Below, one piece after another: positions 53,916-63,130 of a DNA stretch of 64,000 nucleotides. The stretch comes from JAQUTK01 sp963677415 (GTDB lineage Bacteria > Bacteroidota > Bacteroidia > Bacteroidales > JAQUTK01). The notes below the pieces were generated by a model that had not been told where the DNA came from, searched no databases, and worked only from the letters and a program-made list of their open reading frames with translations. The stretch is from NCBI GenBank assembly GCA_963677415.2, contig CAXXFJ010000016.1, positions 1 to 64,000 of the forward strand, in the 5' to 3' direction. The translations under genes and the position numbers were made by a program. The stretch's first letter is position 1, and each line of letters opens with the position of its first letter.

Positions 53916-54805
53916 AGTCCGCTATTCACTTCGTGTTTGTGTTTCCATCGTTTATGTGTCCACAACCAGTAAGCAGGATCGCGCTGAATAGTCTTTTCCA
54001 TCAGTCGCGCATACATCTCTGTAATTTCATAATCCGGCATTTCATTCGGTCGATCAGTCATCATAATAATTGTTGACTCATAATAACCTCGTTTGATTTT
54101 GCGTACATCCGAATAGACCAAGGCAGAGTTCGTCTGTTTGGCGATTCGCTCGGCTCCGGTAAGGAAAGCTGTATCCTGATTAAGGAAAGTTGTCCAGAAG
54201 TCAAGTCCTTCCTTCTTGGGAGACTGATCGGAGATGAATCCTATGGCCATAATTTTCCCCTGTCTCTTGTGAGATATTATCTCACGAAAAGTCTTCTTCA
54301 TTGGAATATTTATTGCACCGAAACGGCTCCGAAGATCATCGAAGAATTTATCCCAATAGGGATCTCTAAGCGGGTGATAAATCTGAGCAACAACATGTTT
54401 CTTATCTATCAAAGGAGCTAGCGAACTGTTCCATTCCCAGTTTCCATAATGACCCAGAACCATGAATACGTTTTGTCCATTCTTCATCAGTTCATTAATC
54501 AGTTCTATATTTACAATCTTCATACGTCTGCCGATTTCTTCTTCGGAGATATGTAATAGTTTGAAAGCTTCAATAAATATGTCGCAGAATGAGTGATAAA
54601 ATTCTTTCTCTATCTTGGTAATATCGCTTACGCTCTTCTCTGGAAATGAGTTTGATAGATTCTGACGCACTACCCCTCTTCTATATCTTACAACGTAATA
54701 TATGAGGTAAAAGCCGCAGTCTGAGAAGAAATATAACACCGATAGTGGGAGTAGTGAAAAGAGCCAGATTACGGCAAAGCAAAGGTAAAAAAAGACTTTT
54801 CTCAT
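53912..54805 (-). CDS. LpxL-like lipid A biosynthesis acyltransferase
   Basis: With the ATG at 54805 the protein is 297 aa, starting MRKVFFYLCFAVIWLFSLL, one N-terminal membrane anchor. It has the HxxxxE catalytic motif HYGNWE and FISDQSPKK, both typical of the LpxL/LpxM/HtrB family. It adds a secondary acyl chain to lipid A. A longer start at 54856 would overlap the mtaB 3' end and put a polar stretch before the anchor. It lies 10 nt after mtaB. Confidence 0.88.
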   Translation of the reverse strand: MRKVFFYLCFAVIWLFSLLPLSVLYFFSDCGFYLIYYVVRYRRGVVRQNLSNSFPEKSVSDITKIEKEFYHSFCDIFIEAFKLLHISEEEIGRRMKIVNIELINELMKNGQNVFMVLGHYGNWEWNSSLAPLIDKKHVVAQIYHPLRDPYWDKFFDDLRSRFGAINIPMKKTFREIISHKRQGKIMAIGFISDQSPKKEGLDFWTTFLNQDTAFLTGAERIAKQTNSALVYSDVRKIKRGYYESTIIMMTDRPNEMPDYEITEMYARLMEKTIQRDPAYWLWTHKRWKHKHEVNSGL

Positions 54806-54815
54806 AATATTAAAT

Positions 54816-56141
54816 TTATTCGGGTACAAAGGTGCATCCCAAAGCAGGAACATCACTATCTACAAAATCGTTGAGAATTACATCCACGGTTTGATTGATG
54901 AGCTCTTTTGCGTAAGGGACCTCGACTCTTACATAGTTTTCAGTAAATCCGTGCATCATCATACCTGGTTTTGGCTGCTCAAATAAGACTTTATGGCGGC
55001 TCCCTACTTGTGATAAGTAGAACTTCTTTAGTTTCTCATCAGAAACATTCAGCAAAAGATGACAGCGATCTTGCTTCTGTTTAGGAGTTACATTAGGCTC
55101 AATAAACAGAGCACGGGTACCTGGTCGTTCGGAATAGGGAAACACATGTAACTGGGATATGTCAAGTGATTCGATAAACCTGAAAGCATCCTCAAAGAAA
55201 GCTTCTGTTTCGCCGCGTACACCAACGATTACATCCACTCCAATAAAAGCCTGAGGAATCAGCTCTTTAATCCGCTCAATCTTATGCCGAAAGACTGTTG
55301 TGTCATAGCGTCGATGCATCAACTTAAGTACCTCATCACTACCGGATTGCAACGGAATGTGAAAATGAGGTGCAAATCGCTTTGAATGAGAGATATATTC
55401 AATAATCTCATCAGTCAGCAGGTTGGGCTCAATAGAAGAGATGCGATAACGGGAAATGCCTTCTATCTGATCCAAAGCTTTTACCAAATCAAAGAAATTC
55501 TCACCGGTGCTGCGACCGAAGTCACCAATGTTGACACCTGTAAGGATAATTTCTCTGGCTCCTTGTTGCACTGCTTCTTCTGCTTGGGATACCAGATCCT
55601 TAATTGTTCCGTTACGGCTTTTCCCACGTGCCATCGGAATGGTGCAATAGGAACAGAAATAATCACAGCCATCTTGCACCTTCAAAAAGTAACGCGTGCG
55701 GTCTCCTTTTGAACAAGAGGGAACGAACGTATCAATAGTATTCCATTCCGAAGTTATAATCTCACTTTTTTCTTTTTTGTCAAGCGAGGAAAGGTAGGAG
55801 ATAAGATCTAATTTTTGTGCAGAACCTACAACTAGGTCTACCCCTTCGATTCCTGCAATATCACCCGGTTTTAGTTGCGCGTAGCAACCGGTTGCGACAA
55901 TAAAAGCTCCGGGGTGGTCTTTTATGGCTTTACGAATTGTCTGACGACATTTCTTATCAGCGAGTTCAGTGACTGAGCAAGTGTTAATGACACAAATATC
56001 AGCCTTTTCTCCTTTTCTGATCTTCCGGATGCCTTGTTCTTCAAGTTGCTTTCCAATGGTTGACGTCTCGGCAAAGTTTAATTTACATCCCAGAGTATAG
56101 TAGGCTGCTTTCTTATCCTGAAAAATAGAGTGATCAATCAT
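54816..56141 (-). CDS. mtaB: tRNA t6A37 methylthiotransferase MtaB
   Basis: The 441-aa radical SAM enzyme adds a methylthio group to t6A37 in certain tRNAs. The N-terminal UPF0004 domain has the three cluster cysteines (TLGCKLN, INTCSV, ATGCYAQ). The radical SAM cysteines are in CDYFCSYC, and a TRAM domain ends the protein. TLGCKLNFAE points to MtaB rather than MiaB or RimO. It is first in a three-gene group with the acyltransferase and GT2 genes. Confidence 0.9.
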   Translation of the reverse strand: MIDHSIFQDKKAAYYTLGCKLNFAETSTIGKQLEEQGIRKIRKGEKADICVINTCSVTELADKKCRQTIRKAIKDHPGAFIVATGCYAQLKPGDIAGIEGVDLVVGSAQKLDLISYLSSLDKKEKSEIITSEWNTIDTFVPSCSKGDRTRYFLKVQDGCDYFCSYCTIPMARGKSRNGTIKDLVSQAEEAVQQGAREIILTGVNIGDFGRSTGENFFDLVKALDQIEGISRYRISSIEPNLLTDEIIEYISHSKRFAPHFHIPLQSGSDEVLKLMHRRYDTTVFRHKIERIKELIPQAFIGVDVIVGVRGETEAFFEDAFRFIESLDISQLHVFPYSERPGTRALFIEPNVTPKQKQDRCHLLLNVSDEKLKKFYLSQVGSRHKVLFEQPKPGMMMHGFTENYVRVEVPYAKELINQTVDVILNDFVDSDVPALGCTFVPE

Positions 56142-56269
56142 ATTCTTGGAGTCATCAATAGAGGCTTAGTTGCCTATTAGTATGCAAAGCTACATAAATT
56201 CTCCACCAAAATAATGTTAAGGATATCATTAATTCTATCGAAACCTTTCAGATGTCCGAACAATAGTTA

Positions 56270-56277
56270 TATTTTTG
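56270..56277 (+). promoter_or_regulatory. Probable -7 box of the acyl-CoA synthetase gene
   Basis: TATTTTTG matches TAnnTTTG and lies 23 nt before the preferred ATG at 56301. This supports that start over the upstream ATG at 56214. Confidence 0.6.
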
Positions 56278-56300
56278 CACATTACTTACTAATATGTGCT

Positions 56301-57971
56301 ATGATTAAAGAGAATTTCATCAAACTGTATGAGCAAAGTTTTATTCAGCATTGGGATATGTCAGCTTTGACAGATTACGGTGAGAAAGAAACATTAACCT
56401 ACGGGCAAGTTGCAAAAAGAATAGCTAGGATTCATTTATTATTTCAATATTGCAAGATTCGACGGGGAGACAAAATTGCACTTATCGGTAAGAATAATTC
56501 AAATTGGTGCGTGGCCTATTTAGCATCTATTACTTACGGTAGTATTATCGTACCAATCCTTCAAGATTTCAATTCCAACGATGTACATCACATCATCAAC
56601 CATTCAGAATCGGTATTTCTCTTTACAAGCGATAATATTTGGGAGAGCCTGGAAGAGGATAAGATGATTGGAGTTCGTGCCGTTTTATCACTTAACGATT
56701 TCCGGGTGTTGCATCAACGTGATGGGGAGACTGTCCAGAAGTTTGTTAAAGTTATGGATGAAGAGTTTTTAGCAAAGTATCCTCAGGGTTTCTCTAAAGA
56801 AGATATTAAATATACCGACCTGTCTAATGATAAAGTGATGCTTATCAACTACACATCGGGTACAACGGGATTTAGTAAAGGCGTGATGCTGACTGGTAAT
56901 AATATGGCAGGTAATATCACTTTTGCTTTGAAAACAAAATTGCTGACAGAGAGGTCACGTATTCTTTCGTTTTTGCCTTTAGCTCATGCCTATGGTTGTA
57001 CTTTTGATTTTCTGACTGCATTGGCTGCCGGTTCGCATACAACATTGCTTGGAAAGGTTCCTGCTCCTAAGATTTTGTTGAAAGCATTTGAGGAAGTGAA
57101 ACCTACATTGATTTTTACAGTTCCACTTGTTATTGAGAAAATATACAGGAAACAGATTCTTCCAATCATCACAAAGCGGACAATGAAGTATGCTTTGAGT
57201 ATTCCCTTATTGGATGTTCAGATTTATGCGCAGGTACGTAAAAAACTTGTGGATGCTATGGGAGGCCATTTCTCTCAGGTTGTCATTGGAGGTGCTGCTC
57301 TGAATCCTGAAGTGGAAGATTTTCTTTATAAAATAAAGTTTCCATTCAGTGTTGGCTACGGAATGACAGAGTGTGCTCCGCTTATCAGTTATACTCTTTG
57401 GGAAGAGTTTGTTCCCGGTTCTTGCGGACGAATTCTTCCTGGCATGCAAGTTCGTGTTGATTCACAAGATCCTGAAAATAAAGTCGGAGAAATACAAGTC
57501 ATCGGAGAGAATGTGATGGTAGGTTATTACAAAAACGAAGAAGCAACAAAAGATGCATTTACTCCCGATGGCTGGCTCCGAACAGGTGATCTTGGCACAG
57601 TAACTCCTGATGGAACAATATCAATTCGTGGACGTAGTAAGAGCATGATACTTACTGCTAGCGGACAAAATATTTACCCTGAAGAGATCGAAAGTAAGCT
57701 AAATAATCTTCCATTTGTAATGGAAAGCCTTGTCATTGAGAAAGACGGGAAGCTTATCGCTCTTGTGTATCCTGACTATGAAGCGGTAGATAATATGGAA
57801 GCTGATCATAACAGTTTGAATATAATAATGGAAGAGAATCGCAAGGGTTTAAATAAGTCGCTTGCTGCTTATGAGAATATCTCAGAAATTAAATTGTTCC
57901 CTACAGAATTCGAGAAAACTCCTAAGAAAAGTATTAAGCGTTATCTTTACATGAATTTGTCTATCATATAA
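56301..57971 (+). CDS. AMP-dependent synthetase, long-chain acyl-CoA synthetase-like
   Basis: The 556-aa enzyme (from the ATG at 56301) activates a carboxylic acid, probably a fatty acid, through an acyl-adenylate. It has the AMP-binding motif YTSGTTGFSKGV, VGYGMTECAP, and the C-terminal TGDLGTV, GRSKSMI and ASGQNIYPEEIE, with KTPKKSIKRYLY supplying the catalytic Lys region. Substrate chain length is not readable by eye. It is monocistronic. Confidence 0.88.
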   Translation: MIKENFIKLYEQSFIQHWDMSALTDYGEKETLTYGQVAKRIARIHLLFQYCKIRRGDKIALIGKNNSNWCVAYLASITYGSIIVPILQDFNSNDVHHIINHSESVFLFTSDNIWESLEEDKMIGVRAVLSLNDFRVLHQRDGETVQKFVKVMDEEFLAKYPQGFSKEDIKYTDLSNDKVMLINYTSGTTGFSKGVMLTGNNMAGNITFALKTKLLTERSRILSFLPLAHAYGCTFDFLTALAAGSHTTLLGKVPAPKILLKAFEEVKPTLIFTVPLVIEKIYRKQILPIITKRTMKYALSIPLLDVQIYAQVRKKLVDAMGGHFSQVVIGGAALNPEVEDFLYKIKFPFSVGYGMTECAPLISYTLWEEFVPGSCGRILPGMQVRVDSQDPENKVGEIQVIGENVMVGYYKNEEATKDAFTPDGWLRTGDLGTVTPDGTISIRGRSKSMILTASGQNIYPEEIESKLNNLPFVMESLVIEKDGKLIALVYPDYEAVDNMEADHNSLNIIMEENRKGLNKSLAAYENISEIKLFPTEFEKTPKKSIKRYLYMNLSII

Positions 57972-58051
57972 CAATTTTTATTAATCCCTAATAGCCTGAT
58001 AATAAGCATATTTGAAAAAATAGAAATAATATCGAAAAAAAAAACTAAACG

Positions 58052-58063
58052 TGTTGTACAACA
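58052..58063. repeat. TTGTACAA-centred palindrome, site B
   Basis: TGTTGTACAACA is a perfect 12-bp palindrome that overlaps the expected -33 region of the promoter at 58079. It shares its core with the site at 40463-40474. Confidence 0.45.
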
Positions 58064-58078
58064 TATTGAAAAACTACT

Positions 58079-58086
58079 TACCTTTG
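58079..58086 (+). promoter_or_regulatory. Probable -7 box of the small lipoprotein gene
   Basis: TACCTTTG matches TAnnTTTG; a TTG at 58054-58056 lies 22 nt upstream, inside the palindrome. The leader to the ATG at 58130 would be about 37 nt and contains AGGAAGG shortly before the start. Confidence 0.65.
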
Positions 58087-58129
58087 CAGCGTAATAATAG
58101 TATTACATTTTAATAAGGAAGGAAAAACG

Positions 58130-58324
58130 ATGAAAAAGTTAGTCTTGTTTTTTGCTGTTGCAGCAATGGTTTCTTTTGTAGCATGTACTGGTAGTAAAAC
58201 TGAAGGAACAGAAGGAAAAGATTCAGTAGCTGTTACTGAAGTTGCGGCTCCTGCTGTTGATTCACTTTCAGCTGATTCTGCAAAAGTTGATTCAGTGAAG
58301 GCTGATTCTGCTGTTGTAAAGTAA
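58130..58324 (+). CDS. Small lipoprotein with Asp-Ser repeats
   Basis: The 64-aa protein has a lipobox (SFVAC, Cys19) and a mature part of about 45 residues rich in Ser, Asp, Val and Ala. The end is repetitive (VDSLSADSAKVDSVKADS), with a DS step every 4 to 6 residues. No folded domain is likely. Strong promoter, clear ribosome-binding purines and a terminator suggest high expression. Such short lipoproteins are common in Bacteroides; their function is unknown. Confidence 0.8.
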   Translation: MKKLVLFFAVAAMVSFVACTGSKTEGTEGKDSVAVTEVAAPAVDSLSADSAKVDSVKADSAVVK

Positions 58325-58372
58325 TTCAACCAGCGCAAGAAAGCGGCTATAGTCGCTTTGTTTAAGAAAAAC

Positions 58373-58403
58373 AAAGGGTTGTCTTGTATAAGATGACCCT
58401 TTT
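58373..58403 (+). terminator. Terminator of the small lipoprotein gene
   Basis: Stem aaagggttgtctt (58373-58385) with aagatgaccctttt (58390-58403), including G-T pairs, and a T-run at its base. Confidence 0.75.
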
Positions 58404-58492
58404 GCATTTCTATAAAAGTCATTATTCAAGCCTATACAAATATCAATGAGTCTCTTTTATTGTTTATGTCCGTGATTACTATTACCTTTGCA

Positions 58493-58500
58493 CTCCATTT
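58493..58500 (+). promoter_or_regulatory. Probable -7 box of the DUF4924 gene
   Basis: TACCTTTG matches TAnnTTTG and lies 22 nt before the ATG at 58523, which argues against the upstream start at 58460. Confidence 0.6.
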
Positions 58501-58522
58501 TATACATAGCAGAAATTTACTC

Positions 58523-59068
58523 ATGTTTATTGCAATCCAGAAGAAGAAAGAGAATATAGCAGAATATCTGTTATACATGTGGCAGATTGAAGACTTGATT
58601 CGAGCCAATAATCTTAATATGGAGGCAATACAAACAAGTATCATAGATAAATATGAATGTTTGACTGAGGAAAAGAAACGTTTGACAGATTGGTATGAGA
58701 GCCTGATTGATATGATGGTGATGGAGAATAAGCAAAATGATGGTCATATCCAACTGATTCAGAATGTTATAATTGATCTGACCGATTTACATCTCAGACT
58801 TCTTAAGTCTCCTAAAGATGCTTCTTATGCTGCAGAATATTATAAGACACTACCTTATATAGTTGAATTAAGGAGTAAGAATAATCATCCTGAGATGCCG
58901 GAAGTAGAAACTTGTTTTACAGCACTGTATGGCTTTATGCTTTTGAAATTGCAGCAACGTGAAGTAACTGAGGTGACAATTGCCGCAATAAAAAGAATTA
59001 CCAGTTTTATCTCATTACTGGCATGCTATTACAATAAGGATCGGAATGGAGATCTGGAATTAGACTAA
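58523..59068 (+). CDS. DUF4924 family protein
   Basis: The 181-aa protein (from the ATG at 58523) is all-helical and cytoplasmic. It begins FIAIQKKKENIAEYLLYMWQ and shows the DUF4924 pattern with IEDLIRANNLNMEAI and PYIVELRSKNNHPEMPEVET. Function is unknown. prfC follows 19 nt later, so the two are probably co-transcribed, and a link to translation is possible. Confidence 0.78.
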   Translation: MFIAIQKKKENIAEYLLYMWQIEDLIRANNLNMEAIQTSIIDKYECLTEEKKRLTDWYESLIDMMVMENKQNDGHIQLIQNVIIDLTDLHLRLLKSPKDASYAAEYYKTLPYIVELRSKNNHPEMPEVETCFTALYGFMLLKLQQREVTEVTIAAIKRITSFISLLACYYNKDRNGDLELD

Positions 59069-59087
59069 AATTGTACGATATAGATAT

Positions 59088-60668
59088 ATGAGTGAATTAA
59101 CAGACGAGATTCTGAGAAGGAGAACTTTTGCGATTATCAGTCATCCGGATGCAGGTAAGACTACCCTGACAGAGAAACTATTGCTTTTTGGTGGAGCAAT
59201 ACATATAGCAGGAGCAGTCAAATCAAATAAAATAAGAAAGACTGCTACGTCCGACTGGATGGAGATTGAAAAACAAAGAGGGATCTCTGTCGCTACTTCT
59301 GTCATGGGGTTTGATTATGATGATTATAAAGTCAACATATTGGATACTCCCGGTCACCAGGACTTTGCGGAAGATACTTTTAGGACACTCACTGCGGTTG
59401 ATAGTGTAATTATTGTTATCGATTGCGCAAAAGGAGTAGAAACTCAGACCCGCAAATTGATGGAAGTGTGTCGTATGCGAAAGACTCCGGTGATTGTCTT
59501 TGTCAATAAAATGGATCGTGAAGGAAAAGATCCCTTTGATTTACTTGATGAAGTGGAGAAGGAACTGGATATAAAAGTGCTCCCATTAAGCTGGCCGATA
59601 GACATCGGTCAACGTTTCAAAGGGGTATATAATATATTTCAGCAGAAGTTAGATCTCTATTTACCAAGCAAACAAGTGGTAACTGAGTCCTTCCCAATTA
59701 AAGATGTGCATGATCCTGAGTTGGAGAAGCATATTGGTTCTGAAAGAACAAAGAAATTGAGAGCTGATCTTGAATTGATTGAAGGTGTATATCCGGAGTT
59801 TGATAAAGAGGAATATCTCTCAGGCTCTATTGCACCGGTTTTCTTTGGTTCGGCACTGAATAATTTTGGGGTGAAGGAACTGCTTGACTGTTTTGTGCAG
59901 ATAGCTCCATCGCCACGTCCGGTGCAAACCGAGGAGCGCTTAGTGAGTCCGGAGGAGGAGACTTTTTCTGGGTTTATCTTTAAGATTCATGCTAACATGG
60001 ATCCGAATCACAGAAGTTGTATAGCATTCGTCAAGATATGCTCTGGTAAGTTTGAACGAAACGTAGGTTACAAACATATACGTCTTGGAAAAGTGTTGAA
60101 ATTCTTTAGCCCAACTGCTTTTATGGCTCAAAAGAAATCTGTTGTGGATGAGGCATGGCCGGGTGATATCATAGGTTTACCTGATACCGGAAACTTTAAA
60201 ATTGGAGATAGCCTTTCTTCAGGAGAGAATCTCCATTTCAAGGGTCTTCCAAGCTTCTCGCCTGAGATGTTCAAGTATATTGAAAATGATGATCCAATGA
60301 AGTCCAAACAGCTCAATAAGGGTATTGAACAATTGATGGATGAAGGTGTCGCGCAGCTTTTTGTAAGTCAGTACAATGGACGTAAGATTGTAGGCACTGT
60401 TGGACAACTTCAGTTTGAGGTCATTCAATATCGCTTGCTCAACGAGTATGGTGCACAATGTCGTTGGGAATCAATAAGCCTTTATAAAGCTTGTTGGATT
60501 GAAAGTGATCATGCAGATGAGCTGGAAAATTTCAAGAAAAGAAAGTATCAGTATATGTCTAAAGATCGCGATAATAGAGATGTATTTATGGCTGACTCCC
60601 GCTATGTGTTGCAAATGGCTCAACAGGACTTTCCTAAGATCCGGTTCCATTTTACTTCAGAGTTCTGA
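59088..60668 (+). CDS. prfC: Peptide chain release factor 3
   Basis: The 526-aa GTPase removes RF1 and RF2 from the ribosome after peptide release. It has the G1 motif SHPDAGKTTLTEKL, IEKQRGISVATSV (switch I), DTPGHQDF (G3) and NKMDREG (G4), then beta-barrel domains. Length is close to the E. coli protein (529 aa). It ends at a hairpin shared with the convergent proS. Confidence 0.95.
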   Translation: MSELTDEILRRRTFAIISHPDAGKTTLTEKLLLFGGAIHIAGAVKSNKIRKTATSDWMEIEKQRGISVATSVMGFDYDDYKVNILDTPGHQDFAEDTFRTLTAVDSVIIVIDCAKGVETQTRKLMEVCRMRKTPVIVFVNKMDREGKDPFDLLDEVEKELDIKVLPLSWPIDIGQRFKGVYNIFQQKLDLYLPSKQVVTESFPIKDVHDPELEKHIGSERTKKLRADLELIEGVYPEFDKEEYLSGSIAPVFFGSALNNFGVKELLDCFVQIAPSPRPVQTEERLVSPEEETFSGFIFKIHANMDPNHRSCIAFVKICSGKFERNVGYKHIRLGKVLKFFSPTAFMAQKKSVVDEAWPGDIIGLPDTGNFKIGDSLSSGENLHFKGLPSFSPEMFKYIENDDPMKSKQLNKGIEQLMDEGVAQLFVSQYNGRKIVGTVGQLQFEVIQYRLLNEYGAQCRWESISLYKACWIESDHADELENFKKRKYQYMSKDRDNRDVFMADSRYVLQMAQQDFPKIRFHFTSEF

Positions 60669-60715
60669 TATACCAGCAACCCCGGATTATTTCTTCCAGC
60701 AGATCTTTTGATATA

Positions 60716-60752
60716 CAGAAGAGGCGACCTCGCATTGAGATCGCCTCTTCTG
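60716..60752. terminator. Hairpin between convergent prfC and proS
   Basis: A 12-bp stem pairs cagaagaggcga (60716-60727) with tcgcctcttctg (60741-60752), with possible further pairing inside the loop. It lies 48 nt after prfC and 20 nt after the proS stop. Confidence 0.8.
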
Positions 60753-60771
60753 TTAGTGGAAAAGATGTTGA

Positions 60772-62256
<1,485 letters not shown>

Positions 62257-62315
62257 ATAGATTTTCTTTTAATAGTCTGTTCTTTTGAATAAGGCTACAA
62301 AGTTAGAAAAAAAAA

Positions 62316-62345
62316 AGTCCGGATAGGTTATCTATCCGGACTTTC
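62316..62345 (-). terminator. Terminator of the OmpA-family gene
   Basis: A 12-13-bp stem pairs aaagtccggatag (62315-62327) with ctatccggacttt (62333-62345). On the minus strand a run of T follows (plus-strand A-run 62309-62317). Confidence 0.88.
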
Positions 62346-62361
62346 TCTATGGAATGGCTAA

Positions 62362-63063
62362 TTAGTTGCTTGATGCAGCCTTCTCAGCGTCTTTGATCAT
62401 AGTCTCATTAGCAGTGATATACACTTCTACGCGACGGTTTTGAGCACGTCCGGCAGCAGTTGCATTGTCAGCAACAGGTTCGGTATAGCTCTTCCCTTCA
62501 GTTGTCATACGGCTACCTGCTATGCCATTTCCTGAAAGAAATGATTTAACAGCATCAGCACGGGCTGCAGACAGCTTTTCATTTATTGCTGCAGATCCGG
62601 TATTGTCAGTATGGCCATAGATTGTGACATCAGTTTCTGGATTGTTCTTTAAAGAAGTAGCAAATTCAGTTAAAGCTGCTTTTGAACCAGTGCTTAGAAC
62701 ACTCTTGCCTGTTTGAAACAAAATTCCTTCTGCGAAGGTTACTTTAATAGCCTGAAGATTGTTAGCATCTGTTACTGTCTCGACTTTAGCTCCTTCGAGA
62801 GCTGCCAGTTCAGCTTTTTGTTTGTCCATCTTTTTCCCAATAAGGATACCGGCAGTAGTACCCACAGCCGCACCAACTGCTGCACCTATGACAGTACTTT
62901 TTGTGCTGTTGCCAAATACCTTGCCTATGCCTGCACCTAGTGCTGCGCCTGCGCCACCACCAATCAGCCCGCCTTTGGCAGTATTATTCATATTACATCC
63001 TGACAAAAGAATACTCAAACTCAGGACAGAAACAGAAAGCAATTGAATCTTTCTCATAATCAT
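62362..63063 (-). CDS. OmpA-family lipoprotein with glycine zipper
   Basis: The 233-aa protein has a lipobox (LLSGC), a glycine-zipper stretch (GGLIGGGAGAALGAGIGKVFG and VIGAAVGAAVGTTAGILIGKK, about residues 32-78), and a C-terminal OmpA domain (about 105-215) with the peptidoglycan-binding pattern TIYGHTDNTGS, LSAARADAVKSFL and NRRVEVYI. It probably anchors the outer membrane to peptidoglycan, as in YiaD-like proteins. Two starts are possible (63063 or 63057). Confidence 0.9.
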   Translation of the reverse strand: MIMRKIQLLSVSVLSLSILLSGCNMNNTAKGGLIGGGAGAALGAGIGKVFGNSTKSTVIGAAVGAAVGTTAGILIGKKMDKQKAELAALEGAKVETVTDANNLQAIKVTFAEGILFQTGKSVLSTGSKAALTEFATSLKNNPETDVTIYGHTDNTGSAAINEKLSAARADAVKSFLSGNGIAGSRMTTEGKSYTEPVADNATAAGRAQNRRVEVYITANETMIKDAEKAASSN

Positions 63064-63130
63064 TCGTTATTTAGTTTATAATTCGAGTACAAAGATATAA
63101 TAATTTTACGGAAATCTTTCTGATAATATC

